DNA from: Aeromonas veronii bv. veronii
GTDB lineage: Bacteria > Pseudomonadota > Gammaproteobacteria > Enterobacterales > Aeromonadaceae
Assembly: GCF_000820225.1 (NCBI RefSeq)
Contig: NZ_CDDK01000026.1
Coordinates: 1 to 41,215 of the forward strand
Length of the DNA: 41,215 nt
Direction of reading: 5' to 3'
Notes under the pieces: model-generated
What the model saw: only the letters and a program-made list of their open reading frames with translations
What the model was told of the DNA's origin: nothing
Database searches by the model: none
Made by a program: the position numbers and the translations under genes
Part shown: positions 25,317 through 33,732 of the stretch, piece by piece
How positions within the stretch are numbered: the stretch's first letter is position 1
Layout: every line of letters begins with the position of its first letter

Positions 25317-26979
25317 GACGGCTCTCCTTGTGAGTGGTCTCGCTGGTTGAGCCGCGTGGGGTATCGGCAACCAGTTGCGGCGCCGTCCATTCCCCCAGGC
25401 CAAACAGCCCTTCGTAGATCCAGTAGGTGAACTCGGCCTCGCGCAGGGCATCGCCCCACAGAACGGGGCGGGTTCCCTTGTAACGCTCCTCAAGGAACTG
25501 GCGCAGCATGACGCAGGCCTGACGGCCATCGGCCTTGCCGTACTCCTGCATCAGACCGGCGGCGCGGTAGGCGCACAGCTCGCCCTGACAGGGCCCCATC
25601 CCCAGACGGGTGCGGCGGCGCAGATCGATGAGGTTGTCCACATCCAGCTCGCGCAGGGCGTATTCGATTTCACCCGCGGTGACCATTTCGCACTCGCAGA
25701 TCAGGGCGTTGGCCTTGGGATTGTCACGGAAGAAGGCGATGACCCGCTCGCCGTGGCGGTATTGGGCTGAGCCTTCGACCGGCACCGAGAGACCGGGGGC
25801 GGAGACCTTTTCCGGATCCCGCGAGCCGGGCAGGCTCAGTTCGGCGGTCTGGCAGGGTTTGCTGTTGCCGAGTTTCTTGGCCAGCAGATCGGTGGCCCAC
25901 TCCGCCATCAGGCGGTAGGTCATCAGCTTGCCGCCGGTGATGGTGTTGAAGCCCTTGAGGCCGTCACGCTCGGCGTGATCGAGCAGCACGATGCCGCGAC
26001 TGATGTTGCGGCCGGTGTCGTCACCGTCCACCGCCACCAGCGGGCGTACCCCGGCGTAGGCGCGCAGCAGACGGGTGCGGGCCATGATGGGGGCGAGCTT
26101 GATCCCCTCGCGCAGCAACACTTCGACCTCTTCCGGTTCGACGGTGAGCTGGTCAATCTTGTTGTAATCGATGCGACTGGAGGTGGTACCGATGAGGGAG
26201 ATGGTGTCGCCCGGCACCAGAATGTCCGCATCCGCCGGTTTGCGGGCGCGGTTGAGCACCAGCTGGTTGATGCGGTAATCCATGATGAGCAGGGAGCCCT
26301 TGGCCGGGAACATGCGGATGCCGAGATCGGCATATTCGCAAATTTGCTGGCCCCAGATGCCGGCGGCGTTGATCACCTCCTGACACTCCACCTCGAACGC
26401 TTCGCCGGTGCGGGTATTGATAGCCTTGACCCCGTGCACCCGATCTTGCGTGCGGAGCAGCCCCAGCACCTTGCAGTGGGTGAAGATGCGAGCGCCATGC
26501 TCTTTCGCGTCCAGCACGTTGGCGGCGGCGAGGCGGAACGGATCGACCGTCCCATCCGGCACATGGATGGCGCCGATCATCGCCGGGTTGGCGTTGGGCT
26601 CCATGCGCAGGGCTTCACCGGGATCGAGCTGGCGGGTTTCGATACCGGCCAGGGCACAGGCATCCATAAAGGTGGTTTGGAAATTGATGTCATCTTCCGG
26701 CAGGGTGAGGAAGAGGCCGCCCGTGTCCTCGACACAGTGGCTGGCGATCCGCTTGAGGATGCGGTTTTCCTGGATGCATTCGCGGGCGGACTCCTGATCC
26801 GTCACCGCGTAGCGGGCACCGGAGTGGAGCAGGCCGTGGTTGCGGCCGGTGGTGCCGGCGGCGATATCATCGCGCTCGAGCAGGATGCAGTCGATGCCGC
26901 GCAGTGCGCAATCGCGCATGATGCCGGCCCCTGTGGCACCGCCGCCTATGATGACGACTTGTGTAGTTATTCTTTTCAT
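25306..26979 (-). CDS. glpA: Anaerobic glycerol-3-phosphate dehydrogenase, subunit A
   Basis: 557-aa FAD-dependent catalytic subunit oxidising sn-glycerol-3-phosphate to dihydroxyacetone phosphate during anaerobic respiration. Seen: VVIIGGGATGAGIMRDCALRG (FAD-binding), LLERDDIAAGTTGRNHGLLHSG (family signature), and a C-terminal BFD-like [2Fe-2S] region with ICECE and GMGPCQGELC. The ATG at 26979 aligns with the E. coli N-terminus. An ATG five codons upstream (26994) is equally in frame and sits closer to a GGAAGAG, so the exact start is uncertain by a few residues. First gene of glpABC. The upstream region carries CRP-like and FNR-like sites and a palindrome. Confidence 0.95.
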   Translation of the reverse strand: MKRITTQVVIIGGGATGAGIMRDCALRGIDCILLERDDIAAGTTGRNHGLLHSGARYAVTDQESARECIQENRILKRIASHCVEDTGGLFLTLPEDDINFQTTFMDACALAGIETRQLDPGEALRMEPNANPAMIGAIHVPDGTVDPFRLAAANVLDAKEHGARIFTHCKVLGLLRTQDRVHGVKAINTRTGEAFEVECQEVINAAGIWGQQICEYADLGIRMFPAKGSLLIMDYRINQLVLNRARKPADADILVPGDTISLIGTTSSRIDYNKIDQLTVEPEEVEVLLREGIKLAPIMARTRLLRAYAGVRPLVAVDGDDTGRNISRGIVLLDHAERDGLKGFNTITGGKLMTYRLMAEWATDLLAKKLGNSKPCQTAELSLPGSRDPEKVSAPGLSVPVEGSAQYRHGERVIAFFRDNPKANALICECEMVTAGEIEYALRELDVDNLIDLRRRTRLGMGPCQGELCAYRAAGLMQEYGKADGRQACVMLRQFLEERYKGTRPVLWGDALREAEFTYWIYEGLFGLGEWTAPQLVADTPRGSTSETTHKESRHEV

Positions 26980-27039
26980 TGTTGCCCGTCTCATCTCTTC
27001 CAGATGAGGCCAGTGTGGCCTACTTCTGAGTGAAAATGT

Positions 27040-27053
27040 TTGATATGGGCCAA
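27040..27053 (-). promoter_or_regulatory. FNR-like site upstream of glpA
   Basis: Minus strand TTGGC-CCAT-ATCAA matches the FNR consensus at 8 of 10 positions, with one perfect half. It lies about 60 bp before the glpA ATG. FNR activation of glpABC is established in E. coli. The -10 position predicted from class II spacing is poor, so the assignment is tentative. Confidence 0.4.
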
Positions 27054-27069
27054 ATTTGCGCTCGCAAAC

Positions 27070-27095
27070 GCTCATTTGCTCGCGCGTTAATGAGC
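27070..27095. promoter_or_regulatory. Palindrome in the glpA promoter region, possible GlpR operator
   Basis: GCTCATT (27070-27076) and AATGAGC (27089-27095) form a perfect 7-bp inverted repeat with a 12-bp spacer rich in CG steps. A related TTTGCGCTCGC segment lies immediately to the left (27055-27065). GlpR repression of glp operons is known, but the match to the enteric operator is not close enough to name it. Confidence 0.4.
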
Positions 27096-27099
27096 ATTA

Positions 27100-27115
27100 T
27101 GTGACATTTGTCACG
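27100..27115. promoter_or_regulatory. CRP-like site upstream of glpA
   Basis: TGTGA-CATTTG-TCACG matches the CRP core TGTGA-N6-TCACA at 9 of 10 positions. It lies about 130 bp before the glpA ATG and 61 bp upstream of the FNR-like site. This is consistent with catabolite control of glycerol-3-phosphate use. Confidence 0.65.
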
Positions 27116-27160
27116 TTTGTTATCGCAGCGGTTAATGGGCTGGTGGCGAATGGCAGGCAC

Positions 27161-27185
27161 AAAAAAGGGGCATCGGATGCCCCTT
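27161..27185 (-). terminator. Intrinsic terminator of ychJ
   Basis: A 9-bp stem AAGGGGCAT/ATGCCCCTT (27165-27173 with 27177-27185) with a 3-nt loop, followed on the minus strand by six T (27161-27166). It lies 37 bp past ychJ and separates it from the glpABC promoter region. Confidence 0.85.
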
Positions 27186-27221
27186 GTCACTGTTTGACGA
27201 GTCTGGTGGGTGTGTGATGCG

Positions 27222-27677
27222 TCAGCCGCAGCACTTCTTGTGCTTTTTGCCGCTGCCACAGGGGCAGGGATCGTTGCGGCCGGTTTTGAGGGGGGCCGGA
27301 TCCTGCTCTCCCTCGGTGTAGACCCAGCGCCCCTGATAACGCACGAAGCGGGAACGCTCATGGAGGCAGTGACGCTCATCCCCCTCCAGAAACCAGGCTT
27401 TAAACTCCACCATCCCGGTTTCATCCTCCGGACCGCCCTGGCTGGCGATGATCTCGAGACCATCCCAGCGGGTGTCGATGCGTGAAAGCTCTTCGGCGGT
27501 GAGACCGCCAAGGTGGGCCGGGTGCCAGCTATGGACCAGATACTCCCCCAGACCGAGCACAAAAGCGCTGTAGCGAGAGCGCATCAGCTGTTCCGGGGTG
27601 TCAGCCACAGCGCCACTGTGACGTGAGCCACAGCACAATTCGAGAGAAAGGGTTGAGCCGCAAGGACAAAGATTCAT
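27222..27677 (-). CDS. ychJ: YchJ family SEC-C motif protein
   Basis: 151-aa UPF0225/YchJ protein of unknown function. It begins with a zinc-binding-type MNLCPCGS...CCG segment, contains the family signature [12 protein letters not shown] (about residues 32-43) and a central NTF2-like region, and ends with a SEC-C motif [19 protein letters not shown]. The SEC-C tail resembles the metal-binding end of SecA. The ATG at 27677 is chosen because the family starts at this cysteine motif; the reading frame extends upstream but without family similarity or a ribosome site. It is divergent from the chemoreceptor gene and ends in its own terminator. Confidence 0.9.
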   Translation of the reverse strand: MNLCPCGSTLSLELCCGSRHSGAVADTPEQLMRSRYSAFVLGLGEYLVHSWHPAHLGGLTAEELSRIDTRWDGLEIIASQGGPEDETGMVEFKAWFLEGDERHCLHERSRFVRYQGRWVYTEGEQDPAPLKTGRNDPCPCGSGKKHKKCCG

Positions 27678-27800
27678 GATTTTCACGTTCTGGCCGATTT
27701 GTTTAAGGGAATTGTAACGAAAGCTGGGCTCGCCCTGCCAGCACCTATACTGATGAGTAAGCAAGGAATTCCAATAAAAACAGCTGCAAGGATGTGAAAG

Positions 27801-29468
27801 ATGACGCTAAAGCAGAAAATCCTGTTACTGGGTGCAGTACCCGTGCTGCTGATGGCCCTGGTGGTCAATCTCAGTAACTACATGGTCTCCAAGCGCGATC
27901 TGGAGTCTGATCTGGTGGTGGCGAGGGAAAATGCCATCAAGGAGCGTAAAGCGCTGCTCAGCAGTTACATCATGATGGCCAAAACCGCCGTCGATGCCGT
28001 GTATTCTCTGCCGGATTCTCCGGAAAATCGTCAAAAGGTCAAAGAGTTGCTCAGACCGCTGCGTTACAGCAGTGATGGCTACTTCTTTGTCTATGACTTC
28101 GAGGGCAACACCATACTGTTGCCGGTGCGTACTGAGCTGGAGGGGAAAAACCGCTGGAACGACAAGGATGCCAAGGGCAAATTGCTGATCCAGGAGATCC
28201 TTAAATCGGCCCGTCAGGGGGATGGTTTTACCGAATACTGGACGGCCAAGCCCTCCATCGGTCGCGATGCCCCCAAACTTGCCTTTACTCTGGTGCTGGA
28301 CAAATACCAGTGGGCCATTGGCACCGGTTTTTATATCGATGATATCGACAACGAGCTGGCGGCCTTGCGGGCAGAGCGCGAGAGCAATATGCATGCCTCG
28401 TTGCAGAGCAGTGTGCTGGTGATCCTGTTGATCCTGGGTATCACCCTGGCGGCGACCGTCATTGTGGGCAACCGGGTTACCAAGCCGTTGGCGGATGCGG
28501 TGCTGGCATTGAACGATATTGCCAACGGTGACGGGGATCTGACCCAGCGGCTCAAGGTGCAGAGTCAGGACGAGATTGGCCAGCTGGCCAGCGCTTTCAA
28601 CCGCTTTGTCGAGCGGATCCAGTCGGTGGTGAGTCAGGTGGGCGAGACCAGCAACCACCTCTTTAGCGCGGTCGACAAGTTGCACCATCTGAGCGAGCAC
28701 TATGACCATCAGATGCAGGGTCACAGTCGCGAGACCGATCAGGTGGTCACCGCGGTGACAGAAATGAGCTCCACCGCGCAGGAGGTGGCGGCCAGTGCCT
28801 CCAATGCCGCGACGGCAACCAGCGATGCGGCCCGTGAATCGGACGCCGCCCGAGGTGTGGTGAGCGGGGCCATCAACAGTATCAACCGGCTGGTGGGGGA
28901 GGTGCATACCGCCTCCGGCGTTATCGAGCAATTGGCGCAAGAGACCGCCAAGATTGGCTCCGTGGTGGAGGTCATTCGCGGCATTGCCGAGCAGACCAAC
29001 CTGCTGGCGCTGAACGCTGCCATTGAGGCGGCCCGTGCCGGTGAGCAGGGACGCGGCTTTGCGGTGGTGGCGGACGAAGTGCGTTCGCTGGCCGGTCGTA
29101 CCCAACAGAGCACCAAGGAGATCAACGAGATGCTGCAACGTCTGCAGGGCGGGGTGAAGCAGGCGGTGGAGGTGATGCAGGCGAGCGAGGATCGCAGCCA
29201 GGAGACGGTGCAGGAGGCGAGCCATATCGCCAGCTCCCTCGATAGCATGGTGATGGCGGTCAGTACCATCAACGACATGAACATCCAGATCGCCACCGCC
29301 GCCGAGGAGCAGCACGCGGTCTCCGAGGAGATCAACAAGAACCTGGTGGCCATTCAGCAGATTGTCAGCGAGCTGACCAGTGCGGCGGTGGAATCCAACA
29401 GCACCACCCGCGATCTGGCCAGTACCGGTGACAAATTGCGCAAACTGGTCTCGCAATTCCGTTATTGA
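27801..29468 (+). CDS. Methyl-accepting chemotaxis protein with single Cache domain
   Basis: 555-aa transmembrane chemoreceptor. TM1 is at about 6-27. A periplasmic sensor (about 30-190) has the sCache_2 pattern ([44 protein letters not shown]). TM2 is at about 202-222, then a HAMP domain, then the coiled-coil signalling domain with the conserved hairpin tip [20 protein letters not shown] (about residue 396 onward). No C-terminal CheR-tethering pentapeptide is seen (it ends LVSQFRY). Such Cache receptors often sense small organic acids, but the ligand cannot be read here. AAGGA lies 9 nt before the ATG, and a TATACT -10-like box is at 27746-27751. It is monocistronic, with a terminator directly after. 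Confidence 0.93.
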   Translation: MTLKQKILLLGAVPVLLMALVVNLSNYMVSKRDLESDLVVARENAIKERKALLSSYIMMAKTAVDAVYSLPDSPENRQKVKELLRPLRYSSDGYFFVYDFEGNTILLPVRTELEGKNRWNDKDAKGKLLIQEILKSARQGDGFTEYWTAKPSIGRDAPKLAFTLVLDKYQWAIGTGFYIDDIDNELAALRAERESNMHASLQSSVLVILLILGITLAATVIVGNRVTKPLADAVLALNDIANGDGDLTQRLKVQSQDEIGQLASAFNRFVERIQSVVSQVGETSNHLFSAVDKLHHLSEHYDHQMQGHSRETDQVVTAVTEMSSTAQEVAASASNAATATSDAARESDAARGVVSGAINSINRLVGEVHTASGVIEQLAQETAKIGSVVEVIRGIAEQTNLLALNAAIEAARAGEQGRGFAVVADEVRSLAGRTQQSTKEINEMLQRLQGGVKQAVEVMQASEDRSQETVQEASHIASSLDSMVMAVSTINDMNIQIATAAEEQHAVSEEINKNLVAIQQIVSELTSAAVESNSTTRDLASTGDKLRKLVSQFRY

Positions 29469-29500
29469 TCTTGCAATGGTCCGTGACGGCCACCACAAGA

Positions 29501-29534
29501 TGCGGCCTGACCCCCGGTTCAGGCCGCACTTTAT
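29501..29534 (+). terminator. Terminator of the chemoreceptor gene
   Basis: A perfect 10-bp stem TGCGGCCTGA/TCAGGCCGCA (29501-29510 with 29519-29528), 8-nt loop, followed by CTTTATTT. It lies 32 bp past the stop. Confidence 0.8.
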
Positions 29535-29600
29535 TTGGGGATTGACCAATAATGTGTGAAAATTGCCAGCCTCTTTTTTTCAGCCTTTGCCCCATACCCT

Positions 29601-30812
29601 ATGAATGAGATCGTGAAAGGTAGTATCGATTTGATCCGGCAGCTCAACTACGGCCTGGTCTATGCCAGCCTGGAAGAGCACAAGGAGCTGTCGCGCACCG
29701 ATCTCTCCCGCCTGACCGGCCTCTCGCCTGCCAGTATCACCAAGATCACCAGGGAACTGCTCGATGGCGGTTTGGTGGTCACCTGTGGTGAAAGTTCAGT
29801 GGGGCGAGGCCGTCGTCAGACCTTGCTGCGCATCAACGAGCGCCGCTTCCAGTTTCTCTCCATGCGTCTTGGCCGTGGCTACGTGGATATGGCGCTGTTT
29901 GACTTTTCCGGCCGTTCGCTGGCCCGCCAGCGCCACCTCTTTACCGAGGAGGAGCGCGCCGATCTGCTGGGCAGTCTGGTGCATGCCATCAAGGTGTTTT
30001 TGCCGAGAAAGTCCCTCAGTCTGGCCTGCATCGCCCTCTGTCTGCCGGGTCAGGTAGAGCGCCACTCCGGCATGGTCAAGCACTTCCCCTTCTACGATCT
30101 GCGCAACTGGCCCCTTGGCCCGACACTGCAACAGGCGTTCTCGGTACCTGTGCTGGTAAGCGGTGACGTGCGCACCTGGATCCAGGCTGAGCGGGAGTGG
30201 GGGGCTGCCAAAAATTGCGCCGATGCGGTACTGGTGTTCGTGCACAACGACATCGGGGTCGGCATGGTGGTCAATGGCCAGCTTATCGAGAGCGAGAATG
30301 CGCTGCTCGGAGATCTCAGCCACCTGCAGCTCGAGCCCTATGGCCAGCGCTGCTACTGCGGCGGTTTTGGTTGTGCCTGCACCCTGGTGACCAATCAGGC
30401 GCTGGAGGCGCAATACCGGGATCTGCGCGAGCGGATGCAGGAGCACGACTTGCCCGAGAGCGTCACCATCCGCGAGCTGTGCGAGCTGGCGCTTGCAGGC
30501 AACAGCCTCTGTCAGGATATTCTCCATCAGGCGGCGGGTCGCCTCTCCAAGGTGCTCTCCAATCTCATCTGCCTGCTCAATCCGGGCAAGCTGCTGCTGG
30601 GGGGGGAAATCACCCGTGCCGATCGGCTGCTGTTCCCCATGCTGCACCAGTCGCTAGCCAGCCAGCTGCCCGCCGAATATCTGGTGCGGCTGCAGATTGA
30701 ATCCACCCATTTCTACGAAGACCCCACCAAGCCCACCTCGGTGCAGGTGCACAAGGCGCTGCGCGATGGCAGCCTGTTGCTGGAGCTGCTGCGCAGCTGT
30801 CAGGAGTCGTAA
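29601..30812 (+). CDS. ROK-family transcriptional regulator, Mlc/NagC-like
   Basis: 403-aa repressor-type ROK protein. An N-terminal winged helix (about 15-70; LSRTDLSRLTGLSPASITKITRELL) resembles Mlc, followed by a ROK sugar-kinase-like fold. The zinc site is present: His241 and CYCGGFGC (Cys251, 253, 258). The usual ROK glycine-rich DIGGTK phosphate loop is replaced by LSMRLGRGYVDMALFD, so it is a regulator rather than a kinase. The ATG at 29601 gives an Mlc-like length. A GTG at 29556 is in frame, but neither start has a good ribosome site, so the start is uncertain. No PTS or sugar gene is adjacent, so its target regulon is unknown. Confidence 0.85.
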   Translation: MNEIVKGSIDLIRQLNYGLVYASLEEHKELSRTDLSRLTGLSPASITKITRELLDGGLVVTCGESSVGRGRRQTLLRINERRFQFLSMRLGRGYVDMALFDFSGRSLARQRHLFTEEERADLLGSLVHAIKVFLPRKSLSLACIALCLPGQVERHSGMVKHFPFYDLRNWPLGPTLQQAFSVPVLVSGDVRTWIQAEREWGAAKNCADAVLVFVHNDIGVGMVVNGQLIESENALLGDLSHLQLEPYGQRCYCGGFGCACTLVTNQALEAQYRDLRERMQEHDLPESVTIRELCELALAGNSLCQDILHQAAGRLSKVLSNLICLLNPGKLLLGGEITRADRLLFPMLHQSLASQLPAEYLVRLQIESTHFYEDPTKPTSVQVHKALRDGSLLLELLRSCQES

Positions 30813-30985
30813 GGCAAGAGGAGTGGGCACTGCATCTGGCGAAAGGGGCAGGGATTGCTGTTCCGCCAGCGCGTAACTGGGTACAATCTGCGCTTTTCCG
30901 GCAGTCCCCCTGTTATCGCGCCCCGTAGCGCCATGACATGTTGGCACCGCTGCCGTTCCTGTTTTGACTCCAGTTGTGAACCTAG

Positions 30986-31741
30986 ATGAAGCCTGTTCCT
31001 GATCACGCCGTCAACCGCCTGCGGGCCTGGCGCAAGAGTATCTCTACCCGACCGTTTCTTGCCCGTGGCGGCACCCTGGCCCGCTGTCCTGCCTGTCAGC
31101 TGCGCGAGGATTGGTGTGCCTGCGAGTGGCGCCCCGAGCTCAAAGCGGAGGCCGGTTTCTGCCTGCTGATGTATGACAGCGAGCCGATGAAGCCCTCCAA
31201 CACCGGTCGCCTTATCGCCGATGTGTTGCCGGATACCACCTGGGCGTTTCTCTGGTCGCGCACCCAGCCCCATCCCGAGCTGCTGGCCCTGCTGGCCGAT
31301 CCCGCGTGGCAGCCCTATGTGGTCTTTCCCGCCTGTGAAAAGGAGCCGGCCCGTTTGACCGGCGAGGTGGCGCTGGCGCCCGGCAAGAGGCCGCTCTTTA
31401 TCCTGCTCGACGGCACCTGGCCGGAGGCGCGCAAGATGTTCAACAAGAGCCCTTATCTGGACGGTTTTCCGGTGCTCGCCATCAAACCCGATACGCTCTC
31501 CACCTACGGTATGCGGGTCGCCAACTGCGATGAGCACCTCTGCACCGCCGAAGTGGCGGCCTGCGTGCTGGAAGTGGCGGGAGAGCTCAAGGCGGGGCAG
31601 GCACTGCAGCACTGGTTCAACTTGTTCAGCAGCCGCTACATGGCCGGTCGGGTCAGCCGTTTCCCCGGTGCCGATGAGGATCATCTCTGTGAGGCGCTGG
31701 CGGCCATCAAGGAAGCGAACGTTGCTTCAACGGCTTGCTAA
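30986..31741 (+). CDS. tapT: tRNA-uridine aminocarboxypropyltransferase (DTW domain)
   Basis: 251-aa DTW-domain enzyme. TapT (YfiP) transfers the 3-amino-3-carboxypropyl group of S-adenosylmethionine to uridine 47 of tRNAs (acp3U). Seen: an N-terminal cysteine cluster CPACQLREDWCACE (Cys 34/37/44/46), the signature LDGTWPEARKMF at about residue 140, and STYGMRVAN further on. The ATG at 30986 has only a weak ribosome site. A TACAAT -10-like box at 30882-30887 could drive it from the 173-bp gap after the ROK gene. A 6-bp hairpin CTGGCC/GGCCAG (31742-31764) follows the stop, without a T-tract. Confidence 0.88.
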   Translation: MKPVPDHAVNRLRAWRKSISTRPFLARGGTLARCPACQLREDWCACEWRPELKAEAGFCLLMYDSEPMKPSNTGRLIADVLPDTTWAFLWSRTQPHPELLALLADPAWQPYVVFPACEKEPARLTGEVALAPGKRPLFILLDGTWPEARKMFNKSPYLDGFPVLAIKPDTLSTYGMRVANCDEHLCTAEVAACVLEVAGELKAGQALQHWFNLFSSRYMAGRVSRFPGADEDHLCEALAAIKEANVASTAC

Positions 31742-31943
31742 CTGGCCTTCTGAGGGGGGGCCAGGGGCATGGCCGCTCAAATCAATGAAAATCAGGAATC
31801 AATTGGCTGCCACTGTTTCGTTAGATTCATGGTCAGTGGCTCGCTAGGATAGCGGACAGCCTGTGCCCCCCCCGCACAACGTCGTTTTGGTTAGCTCCGG
31901 TTGCCCGGCCCCTTCGGGTAACCCACTCTCGTGAGGTCTATGG

Positions 31944-32720
31944 ATGGAATTGGAACTGGTTACCCTGTTTGCCCTGTTCGGTGTAGCGCTTGTCGCCGGT
32001 TTTATTGATGCCATCGCTGGTGGCGGCGGCCTGTTGACTGTACCTGCACTGCTGGCCACCGGCATGCCCCCCGCGCTGGTGCTCGGCACCAACAAGCTGC
32101 AGAGCAGTTTTGGCTCCTTCTCCGCCACCTAGTTCTATGCCCGCAAGGGGCTGCTGGAGTGGGCCATGATTTGGCCTGCGGTGATCTGCACCTTTATCGG
32201 TGCGGCTATCGGCACGCTGGCAGTGCAGACCATAGACGCCGCCATTCTCGAGCGCCTGCTTCCTTTCCTGCTGATGGCCTTTGCCTGCTACTTCTACTTC
32301 TCGCCGCGGGTAAGCGATGCCGAGAGCTCTCGCCGTCTGACTCCCATGCTGTTTGCGCTGTTGGTGGGGGGCGGTGTCGGCTTTTATGACGGGTTTTTCG
32401 GGCCGGGCACAGGTTCGTTTTTTGCCATCGGTTTCGTGGCGCTGGCGGGCTTTGGCATGGCGCGCGCCACCGCCCATACCAAGCTGCTCAACTTCACCTC
32501 GAATATTGCCTCCCTGCTGTTCTTTGCGCTTGGTGGCAAGGTGGTGTGGAGTGTCGGTTTTTGCATGGCGCTGGGGCAGTTTATCGGCGCCCGCTTTGGC
32601 TCCAAGATGGTGCTGAAAAAAGGGGTGAAGCTGATCAAGCCGCTGTTGGTGACCGTCTCCTTGCTGATGTCTGCCAAGCTGGTCTGGAGCCAGTATCCGG
32701 AGCTGTTTGCCTGGATCTGA
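31944..32720 (+). pseudogene. TSUP-family (YfcA-like) permease interrupted by an amber codon
   Basis: The reading frame encodes a TauE/SafE-type membrane permease resembling E. coli YfcA: AGFIDAIAGGGGLLTVPALL, GTNKLQSSFGS, GFYDGFFGPGTGSF, ATAHTKLLNFTSN, GQFIGARFGSKMVLKKG. The frame is intact from 31944 to 32720 except for one TAG at 32130-32132, after SFSAT, where the family has a sense codon (E. coli SISASLYF). Expected full length is about 258 residues. GAGG sits 7 nt before the ATG. After the stop, an ATG at 32166 has GGAG 6 nt upstream, so the C-terminal 184 aa could be made separately. A nonsense mutation is most likely; sequencing error or suppression are alternatives. Confidence 0.85.
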
Positions 32721-32752
32721 GCTGCGGCGAGTGTGCGATAAATCGGATGTTT

Positions 32753-32772
32753 ACGGGGCCCTTGGGCCCCGT
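32753..32772. terminator. Hairpin between convergent permease and LysR genes
   Basis: Perfect inverted repeat ACGGGGCCC-TT-GGGCCCCGT. A realistic fold has an 8-bp stem and 4-nt loop. It lies between convergent stops, 32 bp and 24 bp away. T-tracts are poor in both directions, so termination is inferred from position. Confidence 0.55.
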
Positions 32773-32796
32773 TGTCATATCTGGTGTTTTACAGCG

Positions 32797-33663
32797 CTAG
32801 CGCGGTGTGTCGCTGCAGTGGCGAAAGTGTTGGTGCAGGGCGCTCACCAGCCTGGCAATGCGCTCGCGCTTTAGGCTGTTTGGCCGGTAGACCAGATGCA
32901 GGGGGCGGCCCAGTCCGGGCAGTGGGCGGGCCATCTCCCCCTGTTCTCCCACCAGCCCCAACAGGCCAGCGGGGAGCAGCACAGGGCCAATGCCTGCCTT
33001 GGCGAGTTCGATGAGCGCCAGATAGGAGTCGAGCTCCATGGCGGGCTCCAATCCCATATCTGCCAGCGGTTCGCGCAGGTAGCGGTTGGAGGGGTTCTCC
33101 AGATCCATGGTAAGGATCTTGCGCCTGCTTTCTGCGCTGGCTGGTGGCAGGCTCTGCTGCGTTTCGCCCACCAGATAAAAGGGCTCCTCAAGCAGCAGAT
33201 CGGCGTCGAGGCCATGGCCGGGTGGGAGCCGACCGGCGCAGATGCCGAGCAGGGCATCACCGCTGCGCACCCGCGCCAGAATGACCGGGGTGTGGTGGGT
33301 AGAGAGGGCAAGGTGGGGATCGCGCTCCAGATAGTCACGCATAAAGTGGGCGAGATAACCCGCCAGCAGGGTTTCGGAGCAGGCGATGGGGAGGGGGCTC
33401 TGATCCGCCAGATCCTGACTATCGGCCAGCACCCCCTTCATTTCGGCCAGACTCGGGGCCACTCGTTCCAGCAGCTCCTTGGCCTGCGGGGTGAGGCGGA
33501 TCTGGCGCCCCTCCGGCTCGATCAGCTTCTTGCCGAGGCGCTGCTCCAGCTGGGCAATGCGCTTGCTCACCGCCGACTGGCTGATATAGAGGCGACTGGC
33601 CACCTTGGCCATGGTCCCTTCACTCGCCAGCAGGCTCAGCGTCTCCAGCCCTTCCAGTAACAT
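32797..33663 (-). CDS. LysR-family transcriptional regulator
   Basis: 288-aa LTTR. The N-terminal helix-turn-helix spans residues 4-60 (GTMAKVASRLYISQSAVSKRIAQLEQRLGKKLI), and a two-lobe periplasmic-binding-like effector domain follows (ACSETLLAGYL, SGDALLGICAG, FYLVGE, LIELAKAGIGPVLLP). The effector and targets are not evident. Most LTTRs are divergent from their target, but here the gene lies 69 bp downstream of the EamA exporter on the same strand, so co-transcription or an own promoter are both possible. The start is at ATG 33663, with an AGGGGG-type ribosome site. Confidence 0.88.
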   Translation of the reverse strand: MLLEGLETLSLLASEGTMAKVASRLYISQSAVSKRIAQLEQRLGKKLIEPEGRQIRLTPQAKELLERVAPSLAEMKGVLADSQDLADQSPLPIACSETLLAGYLAHFMRDYLERDPHLALSTHHTPVILARVRSGDALLGICAGRLPPGHGLDADLLLEEPFYLVGETQQSLPPASAESRRKILTMDLENPSNRYLREPLADMGLEPAMELDSYLALIELAKAGIGPVLLPAGLLGLVGEQGEMARPLPGLGRPLHLVYRPNSLKRERIARLVSALHQHFRHCSDTPR

Positions 33664-33732
33664 CTCGCCCCCTTGTTTATCGCCATCAGGATCGTCACAG
33701 ATGGATCAGCGCTACCTTAGGGGCTGACTGGC

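Noticed and set aside
30882..30887. TACAAT as a promoter for tapT
   Set aside because: No acceptable -35 at normal spacing; mentioned only in the tapT entry.
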